From Thalassobaculum sp. OXR-137 (GTDB lineage: Bacteria > Pseudomonadota > Alphaproteobacteria > Thalassobaculales > Thalassobaculaceae): DNA of 64,000 nucleotides. Below the pieces are notes generated by a model. That model was not told the origin of the DNA and did not search any database. It was given only the letters and a program-made list of their open reading frames with translations. The position numbers and the translations under genes were made by a program. Of this stretch, positions 26,124-33,256 are shown piece by piece (positions within the stretch are counted from its first letter, which is position 1; each line of letters starts with the position of its first letter). The stretch lies in assembly GCF_034377285.1 (NCBI RefSeq), contig NZ_CP139715.1:1338501-1402500 (forward strand). The letters run 5' to 3'.

Positions 26124-26765
26124 ATGACTGATCTTGCCCTGTCCTCCCTGACCGACGTCATCCTGGCCTGCGAGCTGCTTTTTCTGGCGGGCCTGGCCTT
26201 CAGAACGGATGTCGAGAGCGGGTCGCCTGCCTGGCTGTGGGCGATCTACCTCACGGTCTCCGGCATCGCGACCGCGCTGGGCGCGATCGACCACGGCTTT
26301 TTCGAGCCGATCGACCACCCTGGCCATGGAGCGATGAAGTTCGCCACCCGGGCCACCCTGGCCGTTGGTGCCGTCATTCTGCTGCTCACGTCGGCCCGTC
26401 AGTTCTTGTCGTCGTTGTGGACGCGGGTTGTGGTCGCGGCCGGCCTGGTCGCGCTGGCCGCCACGCTCTGGGTTAATTGGACGAGCGACGATCTGCTCGC
26501 CGTGGTCGCCATGAACGCGGTCGGCATGCTGCTTGCGCTCGTGCTGCACCTCTTCAATCTGCGGACCGGGCGCGGGTCGTCGATGATGTGCGTCGGTATC
26601 GTTCTGAGCATCGCGGCGTCGTCGCTGGTGTTCTCCGGCGGGAACGGATTTTTCGGCCTGGGCCTGTACGGGACCATGCATGTCGCCCTGATGCCGGCCG
26701 CGCTCGCGCTGTTCCTGGGCGGCCTGAAGCTGCGGCGCACCCGGAGCGGTGAGGCACCGGCTTGA
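26124..26765 (+). CDS. Polytopic membrane protein, unassigned (DUF6962-like?)
   Basis: A 213-residue protein made almost entirely of hydrophobic segments (about six or seven). It starts MTDLALSSLTDVILACELLFLAG and carries GAIDHGFF near residue 56, with polar His/Asp residues at a membrane edge. I do not recognise it firmly; the opening recalls DUF6962. It lies between the radical SAM pair and galE on the same strand (129 and 31 bases away), so it is probably co-transcribed and may handle the lipid substrate or product. That role is inference. Confidence 0.6.
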   Translation: MTDLALSSLTDVILACELLFLAGLAFRTDVESGSPAWLWAIYLTVSGIATALGAIDHGFFEPIDHPGHGAMKFATRATLAVGAVILLLTSARQFLSSLWTRVVVAAGLVALAATLWVNWTSDDLLAVVAMNAVGMLLALVLHLFNLRTGRGSSMMCVGIVLSIAASSLVFSGGNGFFGLGLYGTMHVALMPAALALFLGGLKLRRTRSGEAPA

Positions 26766-26796
26766 GACACCGACACCTGCACCTCGAGGAGCATTG

Positions 26797-27876
26797 ATGG
26801 CGCGCGTGCTTGTCACCGGCGGGGCCGGTTATGTCGGCTCCCATGCCTGCAAGGCCCTGGCCCGTGCCGGACACGAACCGATCGTGCTCGACAACCTGTC
26901 GCAGGGACATCGCGCTCTGGTGCGGTGGGGGCCGCTGGTGGTCGGCGATATCGCCGACCCGGTCTGTGTCGATGGAGTCTTTCGCGAGTACCGCCCTGAC
27001 GCGGTCATGCATTTTGCCGCGATCGCCAGCGTCGGCGAGTCGATGGTCGATCCGGCGGTCTACTATCGGATCAATATCGGCGGCACCATGACGATCCTCG
27101 ATGCGATGCGGGATCACGATGTCGCCCCGCTGGTTTTTTCGAGCAGCTGCGCGGTCTACGGCTGCCCGCCGACCGCCCTGATCGTCGAGGAGAGTTCACT
27201 GGAGCCGGTGAACCCGTACGGCGCCAGCAAGAAGATGATGGAACGAATCATCGCCGATTACGGGCAGGCATACGGGCACCGATCGCTCTGCCTGCGCTAT
27301 TTCAACGCCGGCGGGGCCGACCCGGACGGCGAGGCGGGCGAATCCCACGATCCGGAAACCCACGTCATTCCGTTGCTGCTGATGGCCGCGACCGGCCGGA
27401 TCCCGCAGTTCGATATCTACGGCACGGACTACCCGACACCGGACGGCAGCGCGATCCGGGACTATGTCCATGTCAGCGACCTGGCGGAAGCGCATGTCGC
27501 CGCACTCGATTATCTGCTGCAGGGCGGCGCCAGCACGGTCGTCAATCTCGGCACCGGCTGCGGCACCTCGGTCCTGCAATTGATCGACGCGGTCGAACGG
27601 GCCACCGGACGGACGGTTCCCCGGGTCGCCCGACCTCGGCGCCCGGGCGATCCGCCGATCCTCGTCGCGTCCAACGAAAAGGCCGGACGCGTGCTGGGAT
27701 GGCGGCCTCGGATGACGGAGCCCGTGGACATGATCGCGACGGCGCACGCCTGGATGGAGCGCCCGCTTGCCGACAGGCGTGCGGTTCCGGTGCTGGCCGC
27801 GGGTCCGCAGGCTCATCCGCTCGGCAAGCGCGGACCGGCGTCCTCCCACAGCCCCGCCAAGGTCCGGCAGGCATAG
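26797..27876 (+). CDS. galE: UDP-glucose 4-epimerase GalE
   Basis: A 359-residue short-chain dehydrogenase-type epimerase interconverting UDP-glucose and UDP-galactose. The NAD-binding TGGAGYVGSHACKAL starts at residue 6. The catalytic Ser block is SSSCAVYG near residue 125 and the Tyr/Lys pair is YGASK near residue 147. RYFNAGGADPDGEAGE and IRDYVHVSDLAEAH are diagnostic. The start at 26797 follows a CGAGGAG ribosome site. The last 30-odd residues are an extension beyond the family. Its 3' end overlaps the DGD-like gene, on the other strand, by 64 bases. In this cluster it most likely supplies UDP-galactose for lipid glycosylation. Confidence 0.93.
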   Translation: MARVLVTGGAGYVGSHACKALARAGHEPIVLDNLSQGHRALVRWGPLVVGDIADPVCVDGVFREYRPDAVMHFAAIASVGESMVDPAVYYRINIGGTMTILDAMRDHDVAPLVFSSSCAVYGCPPTALIVEESSLEPVNPYGASKKMMERIIADYGQAYGHRSLCLRYFNAGGADPDGEAGESHDPETHVIPLLLMAATGRIPQFDIYGTDYPTPDGSAIRDYVHVSDLAEAHVAALDYLLQGGASTVVNLGTGCGTSVLQLIDAVERATGRTVPRVARPRRPGDPPILVASNEKAGRVLGWRPRMTEPVDMIATAHAWMERPLADRRAVPVLAAGPQAHPLGKRGPASSHSPAKVRQA

Positions 27877-28967
27877 AGCCAGTCGAATTCACGGCGTGAG
27901 TCGTCCGGCGGGAGCGGATCTTCCGTCATCGCGCGGGTCAACGCGGCCACCGCTCCCTCGGCATCGGAATAGAAATGCGCGTTGCGATAGGCCTTGAAGG
28001 GCTCGTTGCCGGTGCACTCCGGCATCACGACATGGCGCCCCGCCACAAGCGCTTCGGCGGTTGTCGTGCACATGTTCTCGCTGAGCGACGGGTTGAAGAA
28101 CACCCGATAGCGATCAAGGTGGGTCCACGGCGTCCGGCTCGGGCCCAGAAAGCTCACGGGCGCATCCAACTCGCGGGCCAGGGCGGAGATGGCTGCGCCG
28201 TCCGGCCCTTCGCCCAGAATGTCGATCGGAAGGTTCATCCGGGCGGCGACCCGAACGACCGTCTCAAGCCCCTTATCCCAGACGAGCCGTCCGACGAAAT
28301 AGGCGCCTCCGGACCCTGGCTGGACCGGCGGGACCGCCGCATAGTGCGGCAGAACGCCGGTCACCCTCCCATGGCGCAACGGATGCCCCCTGGTGATGAC
28401 TTCGGCCGCCGGCGACAGGGACACCGTCCAGTCGGTGTGCCGCCGGATCCGGTGCCTGTGGAACCACCTGGCCAGCGGCGCGACGATCCGGCCCGCGAGT
28501 CCTCCCTGGCGGCTGATGTAGTAGTCGTAATTCGTCATCACGATGCCGACCACGGTCTCGGCTTCCACGAGCGGGCGTGGCGTCGCCCAGGGATACCAGC
28601 ACAGATGCTCCGGCTCCGTCAGCACCTGGACCCGGGCCGAGGGCGCGGCACGGAACACATCTTCCAGCGGCACGATGCTGCGCAGGACCCGGGACAGGTG
28701 GCCATCGTAGTGAAAGAGATCCGGGACGACCGGGCGTCCCATCCCCCGGATCTCCGCCGCCAGCCACTCCAGATGCTCCTGCGGCGTCGCGAATGTCTGG
28801 CCGCGCCACAGCCAGGCCTGGCCGGCCGGCGGGACCCACGGCACCACATACGCCACGCGCAGGCCCAGCTCCGCCAGCCCGCAGGCCTGCCAAAGCGACA
28901 GATAGGCCGGCCCGGTCAGCCAAGGCGGGCTCGCGGTCGTGGTCACCGCGACGTCATAGTCGTACAT
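27813..28967 (-). CDS. Plant DGD1/DGD2-like digalactosyldiacylglycerol synthase (GT4)
   Basis: A 384-residue GT-B glycosyltransferase that reads like the catalytic domain of plant DGDG synthases. The N-terminus VTTTASPPWLTGPAY (residues 8-22) mirrors the plant TTASLPWMTG block. VVPWVPPAGQ near residue 48, LTEPEHLCWYPW near residue 115 and VGIVMTNYDYY near residue 139 follow in the same order. AYFVGRLVWDKGLE near residue 233, then FFNPSLSENMCTTTAEALVAG near residue 287, match the donor-binding half. The expected reaction is transfer of a second galactose from UDP-galactose to MGDG. The ATG at 28967 is chosen because GGAGGG lies just upstream; a longer reading to 29048 lacks such a site. Product identity is inferred. 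Confidence 0.8.
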   Translation of the reverse strand: MYDYDVAVTTTASPPWLTGPAYLSLWQACGLAELGLRVAYVVPWVPPAGQAWLWRGQTFATPQEHLEWLAAEIRGMGRPVVPDLFHYDGHLSRVLRSIVPLEDVFRAAPSARVQVLTEPEHLCWYPWATPRPLVEAETVVGIVMTNYDYYISRQGGLAGRIVAPLARWFHRHRIRRHTDWTVSLSPAAEVITRGHPLRHGRVTGVLPHYAAVPPVQPGSGGAYFVGRLVWDKGLETVVRVAARMNLPIDILGEGPDGAAISALARELDAPVSFLGPSRTPWTHLDRYRVFFNPSLSENMCTTTAEALVAGRHVVMPECTGNEPFKAYRNAHFYSDAEGAVAALTRAMTEDPLPPDDSRREFDWLYACRTLAGLWEDAGPRLPSG

Positions 28968-29161
28968 TCGCCACCCTCCGGCTTGCGATTGCTCCAACCG
29001 CATCGCCAACCCATTCGAGAATCTGTCACGGCGGGCGGTCCGTCGCAAAGTGACGATGCCGCCGGTTGCGGCGCGGACTATACTCGAGACGACCGACGCG
29101 GTGACACTGCCGGCGACCGGCGCCGGTCTATGGCAGGGCAGGGCGATAGACAGGACGCGGG

Positions 29162-30103
29162 ATGATCGACAGAAAGTATTTCGAGCTCGACCTGACAGTT
29201 TATTACCGCGACCTGCTGCTGGCGTTGGCGGTTTTCGCGGCAGGATTCGCGGGGGCCGTGTACAGCGACGGCATCGTCTGCGTGCTGGCGGCCCTCGTCG
29301 CCACGGTGGCGCTGCACCGGGCCGCCTTCTTCATTCATGAGATCACGCATCAGAGCGGCAATTTTAGGCTGCGCACGTTCACGACGATTTGGGACCTCAC
29401 GGTCGGGGCGCTCACGCTGGTGCCCTCGGCCCGGTTCATCCGGCCGCACCTGACTCATCACACGGTCGGAATCTTTCGCACGAAGGACGATCCGCAGTAC
29501 CTGCTGATGCGAAACAACCTGCCGGTCTTCGTCCTGATCATGATCCTCGTCCCGCCGATCATGCCGATCCTCAGCGTGATCCAGATGCTCACCTGCAGCT
29601 TCGGCGGCATCGCCGCGGAGGAAGCCATCGAGCGGTTCCTGATGCGCCGCGACGTCCCGACCGGGTCGGTGCTGCCGCAAAAATACCGGGGCCGGGTGGC
29701 CTGGCTGAGCCGCTACTACCTCGTCCTGTGGGCGGCCTATGCCTATCTGTCTCCGCAAACCCTGCCGCTGCATTATGCGATCGTCACGGGCGTCTGGTAC
29801 ATCACCACCTGGCGGATTCCGCTGGAGCACCGCATGGAGCGGCGCGTCGAGGCGTCCGACAAGAAGGACCAGATCGAAGACAGTTTCACCGTCGAGTGGC
29901 CGCTGGCCTGGCTGCTGCAGCCGATCGGCCTGCAGTTCCACACCGCCCACCACATGTACCCGGGGGTCCCCTATCACCATCTTCCGGCCCTGCATGCCGA
30001 GCTGAAGGCGACCGACCCGGAATACCGGCGCAACGTGGTCTCGATCTGGGATGTGGTGCGCGGCATTCCGGAGCGTGCGCCGGGTTCCGAGACCGTCCGC
30101 TGA
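29162..30103 (+). CDS. Membrane fatty acid desaturase
   Basis: A 313-residue integral membrane protein with the three histidine boxes of the acyl-lipid desaturase/hydroxylase family: HEITH at residues 59-63, HLTHH at 96-100 and HTAHH at 260-264. These bind the di-iron centre. Hydrophobic pairs lie at about residues 18-55 and 120-150. Family members add a double bond or hydroxyl to an acyl chain while it is part of a membrane lipid. The gene is divergent from the DGD-like gene (194-base gap) and 20 bases ahead of a methyltransferase gene. Acyl position cannot be read from the sequence. Confidence 0.85.
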   Translation: MIDRKYFELDLTVYYRDLLLALAVFAAGFAGAVYSDGIVCVLAALVATVALHRAAFFIHEITHQSGNFRLRTFTTIWDLTVGALTLVPSARFIRPHLTHHTVGIFRTKDDPQYLLMRNNLPVFVLIMILVPPIMPILSVIQMLTCSFGGIAAEEAIERFLMRRDVPTGSVLPQKYRGRVAWLSRYYLVLWAAYAYLSPQTLPLHYAIVTGVWYITTWRIPLEHRMERRVEASDKKDQIEDSFTVEWPLAWLLQPIGLQFHTAHHMYPGVPYHHLPALHAELKATDPEYRRNVVSIWDVVRGIPERAPGSETVR

Positions 30104-30123
30104 CAGCGCCGGAGCCCAGCGTC

Positions 30124-30726
30124 ATGCCGTCCCGGACTTCCGTCGAGGGCGCGCTGGCCGCCTGGGACCGGTGGATGTCCTTACGATCCCGGCTGCGGCA
30201 CCTGCCCCCGCGTCTCGCGCACCATCTCGGCGACGTCGGGACGGCCCTGGATTGCGGCTCGGGCGACGGTGAGATCGCAAGGAGGGTCGCCGATCTCGTT
30301 CCGACGCTCTCGGTCGTCGGCGTCGATGTCGTCCTGCAGCCGGCGCCGCGCATCCCCGTGAGCCCTTATGACGGGCGCCGTCTCCCCTTTGCGGACGACG
30401 CGTTCGAGGCCGTCACCCTGATCGACGTCCTGCATCACTGCGAGGATCCGGCCGCGCCGATCCGGGAGGCGCTGCGGGTCGCCAGCCGCAAGGTCGTGAT
30501 CAAGGACCACTTCTGGATCACGCGGTGGGATCGAACGCTGCTGGCCGTCTCGGACTACCTCGGCAATCGGGCTTACGGCATCGCGCTGCCCTATAACTTT
30601 CTGCGGATGGAAGAGTGGCTGTCGGTGTTCGACGCGGCCGGTGCGCGGCTGACCAGCACGGAAACTTTCCGCTACAGCGCGTGGGACCGGGTGAAGCAGG
30701 TCGTGTTCGTGCTCGAACCCGGTTGA
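30124..30726 (+). CDS. Class I SAM-dependent methyltransferase
   Basis: A 200-residue methyltransferase of the type 11 group. ALDCGSGDGEIARRV near residue 41 is motif I, and RLPFADDAFEAVTLIDVLHH near residue 87 spans motifs II-IV. No membrane segment is seen. It follows the desaturase stop by 20 bases, so they are probably one operon. The acceptor is unknown; an O- or C-methylation of the lipid or sugar is possible by context only. Confidence 0.78.
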   Translation: MPSRTSVEGALAAWDRWMSLRSRLRHLPPRLAHHLGDVGTALDCGSGDGEIARRVADLVPTLSVVGVDVVLQPAPRIPVSPYDGRRLPFADDAFEAVTLIDVLHHCEDPAAPIREALRVASRKVVIKDHFWITRWDRTLLAVSDYLGNRAYGIALPYNFLRMEEWLSVFDAAGARLTSTETFRYSAWDRVKQVVFVLEPG

Positions 30727-30883
30727 CCGGCCCCGGGCCGTCGCGCCGTCAATTCGGCAGGAGCGCCTCGCCGGACTTGGCTTCGGGCCGTCATCCGCTA
30801 TTGTCCGGTCAGTCACCGGGACTGCAGGAGGCCGCGTGCAGCGTCGGGCTGGCTTCCGTTCATTGATCCTGCTGAAGTAGTCG

Positions 30884-30912
30884 TTGGCGGCCGTAGATCA
30901 GAATACTGTAAT
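30884..30912 (+). promoter_or_regulatory. Candidate promoter for the cNMP-CPBP/RND operon
   Basis: TTGGCG at 30884-30889 and TGTAAT at 30907-30912 are 17 bases apart. They stand just before the ATG at 30921, which would make the message nearly leaderless or imply use of the internal ATG at 30945. The rest of the 194-base gap shows nothing else I can name. Confidence 0.35.
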
Positions 30913-30920
30913 GTGATGGC

Positions 30921-32057
30921 ATGACCGAAGAAGTGCTCCCGACGATGGTCGATGAACGACCCGCCGAAAACCAGAAGCGTCCGACATTAACCCTGAAAAT
31001 GCTGGCCCCGGACACGCGGGAAGTCATGTACCAGGTCGGCCAGCGCGTCGAGGTCAAGGCCGGTACGCTGCTGTTCACCGAGGACGAGCAGAGCAACGAG
31101 CTCTACATCATCGAATCCGGACAGATCACGAGCTACCAGGCCGGCGGCGAAGACGACGCCGAGTGGCCGGTGCTCGAACTGGGAGAAGGCGACATCGTCG
31201 GCGAGATGTCGTTCCTCGACGGGGGTGTCCGGCAGCTCAATGCGCGTGCCGAGGTCGACTGCACGCTGCTGCGGATTCATCCGTTCGACCTGCTCGAGGT
31301 CGAGGGCGGCGACCACTTCTACGACAATCTGCGGGCCAGCGTCGGCATCGCCGTGGTCCAGCGTCTGCGGGTCGGCACCGAACTGCACGTGGCGACACTG
31401 CAGCACCAGCTCGAGCTTGTGCGGTCGCAGAAGCAGTTCGGGATGTTCTTCCTGTTCACGATCACGCTGTTTTCGATCGCGATGGTCGCGAACAACGTGA
31501 TCTCCACGCAGATTCTCAAGGTCGACATCAACACCCAGCTGTTCGCCTGGCAGTATCTTCTGGTCCTGCTGATCCCGAGCCTCATCGTGGTCTGGCTGAT
31601 GAAGATCCCGATGAGCCAGATCGGGCTGACGACGAAGGGCCTGCGAAAATCCCTGACCGAGGGCACCGTCTTGTCGCTTGCCGCGGTCGCGCTGACCGCC
31701 GCGATCGTTGTCGGGTCGCGCATGACCGACGCGATACCGGACTTGCGCGTCTCGACGAACTGGAGCGAGACGCCGGCCTATTTCCTGCACTCGTTCCTGC
31801 AGGAGGTCGTCGCGCGCGGCTTCATGCAGTCCGCGGTGCTGCGCTTTCTCAATGACCGCCGGGGCGTGCGAACCGTCATCCTGACGAGCACGATGTTCGG
31901 GGTTTTCCACATTCACTTCGGTCTGACGGCCGTGATCGTCACCATCGTGAGCTGCATCATCTTCGGTCTGTTTTATCTGCGGCACGAGAACATCTTCGGC
32001 GTGACCTTGCTGCACTTCTTCCTGGGTGCATGCGCCTTTTCGGTCGGGATGCTGTAG
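30921..32057 (+). CDS. Cyclic-nucleotide-binding domain fused to CPBP-type membrane protease domain
   Basis: A 378-residue protein. The N-terminal 40-135 region is a CRP-like cyclic-nucleotide-binding jelly roll (GTLLFTEDEQSNELYIIESG, then GEGDIVGEMSFLDGG). From about residue 170 there are six or more membrane segments ending in a CPBP (CAAX protease/bacteriocin processing) domain. Its EExxxR motif reads QEVVAR, with Q294 in place of the first glutamate and E295 and R299 kept. The FxxxH motif is intact (FGVFH), and the last motif reads HFFLG. Proteolysis is therefore uncertain. It overlaps the HlyD-like gene by 28 bases and is probably translationally coupled to the efflux pair. Confidence 0.8.
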   Translation: MTEEVLPTMVDERPAENQKRPTLTLKMLAPDTREVMYQVGQRVEVKAGTLLFTEDEQSNELYIIESGQITSYQAGGEDDAEWPVLELGEGDIVGEMSFLDGGVRQLNARAEVDCTLLRIHPFDLLEVEGGDHFYDNLRASVGIAVVQRLRVGTELHVATLQHQLELVRSQKQFGMFFLFTITLFSIAMVANNVISTQILKVDINTQLFAWQYLLVLLIPSLIVVWLMKIPMSQIGLTTKGLRKSLTEGTVLSLAAVALTAAIVVGSRMTDAIPDLRVSTNWSETPAYFLHSFLQEVVARGFMQSAVLRFLNDRRGVRTVILTSTMFGVFHIHFGLTAVIVTIVSCIIFGLFYLRHENIFGVTLLHFFLGACAFSVGML

Positions 32058-33241
32058 TGGGCGCGCGCGGCACCTTCGGACGGGAGATACCGCTCGGCTT
32101 CCTGGCCGCGGCGATCCTCCTGACGGTGTCGCTTGCCGCGTACCGGCCGGCGCCGGCGCAGGCGGAAGACGCCGTGGCGCCCGTCGCCCCCCTGCCGGTC
32201 GTCGCGACGACGGTGCACCGGGTCTCCGGCTACGACGTGCGCGGACGCTATGTCGGACGGGTCGTCGGCCGGCGGACCAGCGATCTCGGGTTCGACACGT
32301 CGGGGCTCCTCGACGCCGTTCTCGTCCGGGAGGGGGATCGCGTCCGCAAGGGGGAGGTTCTCGCCCGCCTGAACGCGACGCGCCTGGAGGCGAACCGGCA
32401 GCGGTTGATCGCAGAAGAGGCGCTGGCGCGGGCCACCTACAAGGAGACCGAGGCCAAGCTCGCGCTCGCGAAGATCACGGCGGAGCGGCAGAAGAACCTG
32501 TTGCGCTCGGACAACGTCTCCCGCCAGGCCTATGACGAGGCGAGGTTCGAGGAACAGGCGCTCCGGGCCATGCTGGATGCGAACGGCGCCGCCATCAAGC
32601 AGGCGCAGGCGGCGGTCGCGGCGGCGGATGCCGATATCTCCCTGGCGCAGATCGTGGCCCCCTTCGACGGCATCGTCGTCGATCGGATGGTGGACGAGGG
32701 CGTGGCGCTGGGTTCCGCGACCCCGGTCCTGCGGCTGCTGGAGGATTCGGTCATGGAGGTGCGGATCGGCGTTCCTCCCGCCATCGCCGGGGAACTCGAG
32801 ACCGAGGCGACCTACGATATCGAGATCTTCGGCAAAGCCTACCGCGGGCGGCTGCGGGCCGTTCTGGAGGCCCTCGACCTGGCGACCAGAACCGTGCCGG
32901 CCCTGTTCGTGATCGAAGGCCGGCTGGACGGGACCCGCCTGCGTTCCGGCGAGCTCGCCATCCTCGATGTCACCAAATTCGTCGCGGACGAAGGCTACTG
33001 GCTGCCTCTGGGGGCCCTCGTCGGCGGGAGACGGGGACTCTGGGACGCCCTGGCGCTGGTGCGGACGGAAGACGAGCCCGCCCTCTACCGCACCGTCCGG
33101 CGCAACGTGGAGGTGCTCCAGACCGAGACCGACCGGGTGTTCGTGCGCGGGGCGATCGCCGACGGCGACCTGATCGTCGCCGACGGCGTCCATCGGATCG
33201 TGCCGGGCCAGATCGTGCGCCTCGCCCAACCCCAGCCGTAG
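32030..33241 (+). CDS. RND efflux periplasmic adaptor (HlyD/MFP family)
   Basis: About 403 residues from the ATG at 32030, or 394 from a GTG at 32057 that overlaps the upstream stop. A hydrophobic anchor or signal (GFLAAAILLTVSLAAY) is followed by a biotinyl-lipoyl half (LDAVLVREGDRVRKGEVLARL) and an alpha-helical hairpin of about 90 residues. The second lipoyl half is IVAPFDGIVVDRMVDEGVAL. The protein bridges the inner-membrane RND pump to an outer-membrane channel. No TolC-like gene is in the window. It sits 15 bases ahead of the RND gene. Confidence 0.92.
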   Translation: MRLFGRDAVVGARGTFGREIPLGFLAAAILLTVSLAAYRPAPAQAEDAVAPVAPLPVVATTVHRVSGYDVRGRYVGRVVGRRTSDLGFDTSGLLDAVLVREGDRVRKGEVLARLNATRLEANRQRLIAEEALARATYKETEAKLALAKITAERQKNLLRSDNVSRQAYDEARFEEQALRAMLDANGAAIKQAQAAVAAADADISLAQIVAPFDGIVVDRMVDEGVALGSATPVLRLLEDSVMEVRIGVPPAIAGELETEATYDIEIFGKAYRGRLRAVLEALDLATRTVPALFVIEGRLDGTRLRSGELAILDVTKFVADEGYWLPLGALVGGRRGLWDALALVRTEDEPALYRTVRRNVEVLQTETDRVFVRGAIADGDLIVADGVHRIVPGQIVRLAQPQP

Positions 33242-33256
33242 CGGTCGGAGCGGCCG

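Noticed and set aside
29162..30103. Carotenoid ketolase/hydroxylase identity for the desaturase-like gene
   Set aside because: The histidine-box spacing and the HTAHH third box fit acyl-lipid desaturases better, and no carotenoid gene is nearby, though the superfamily is shared.
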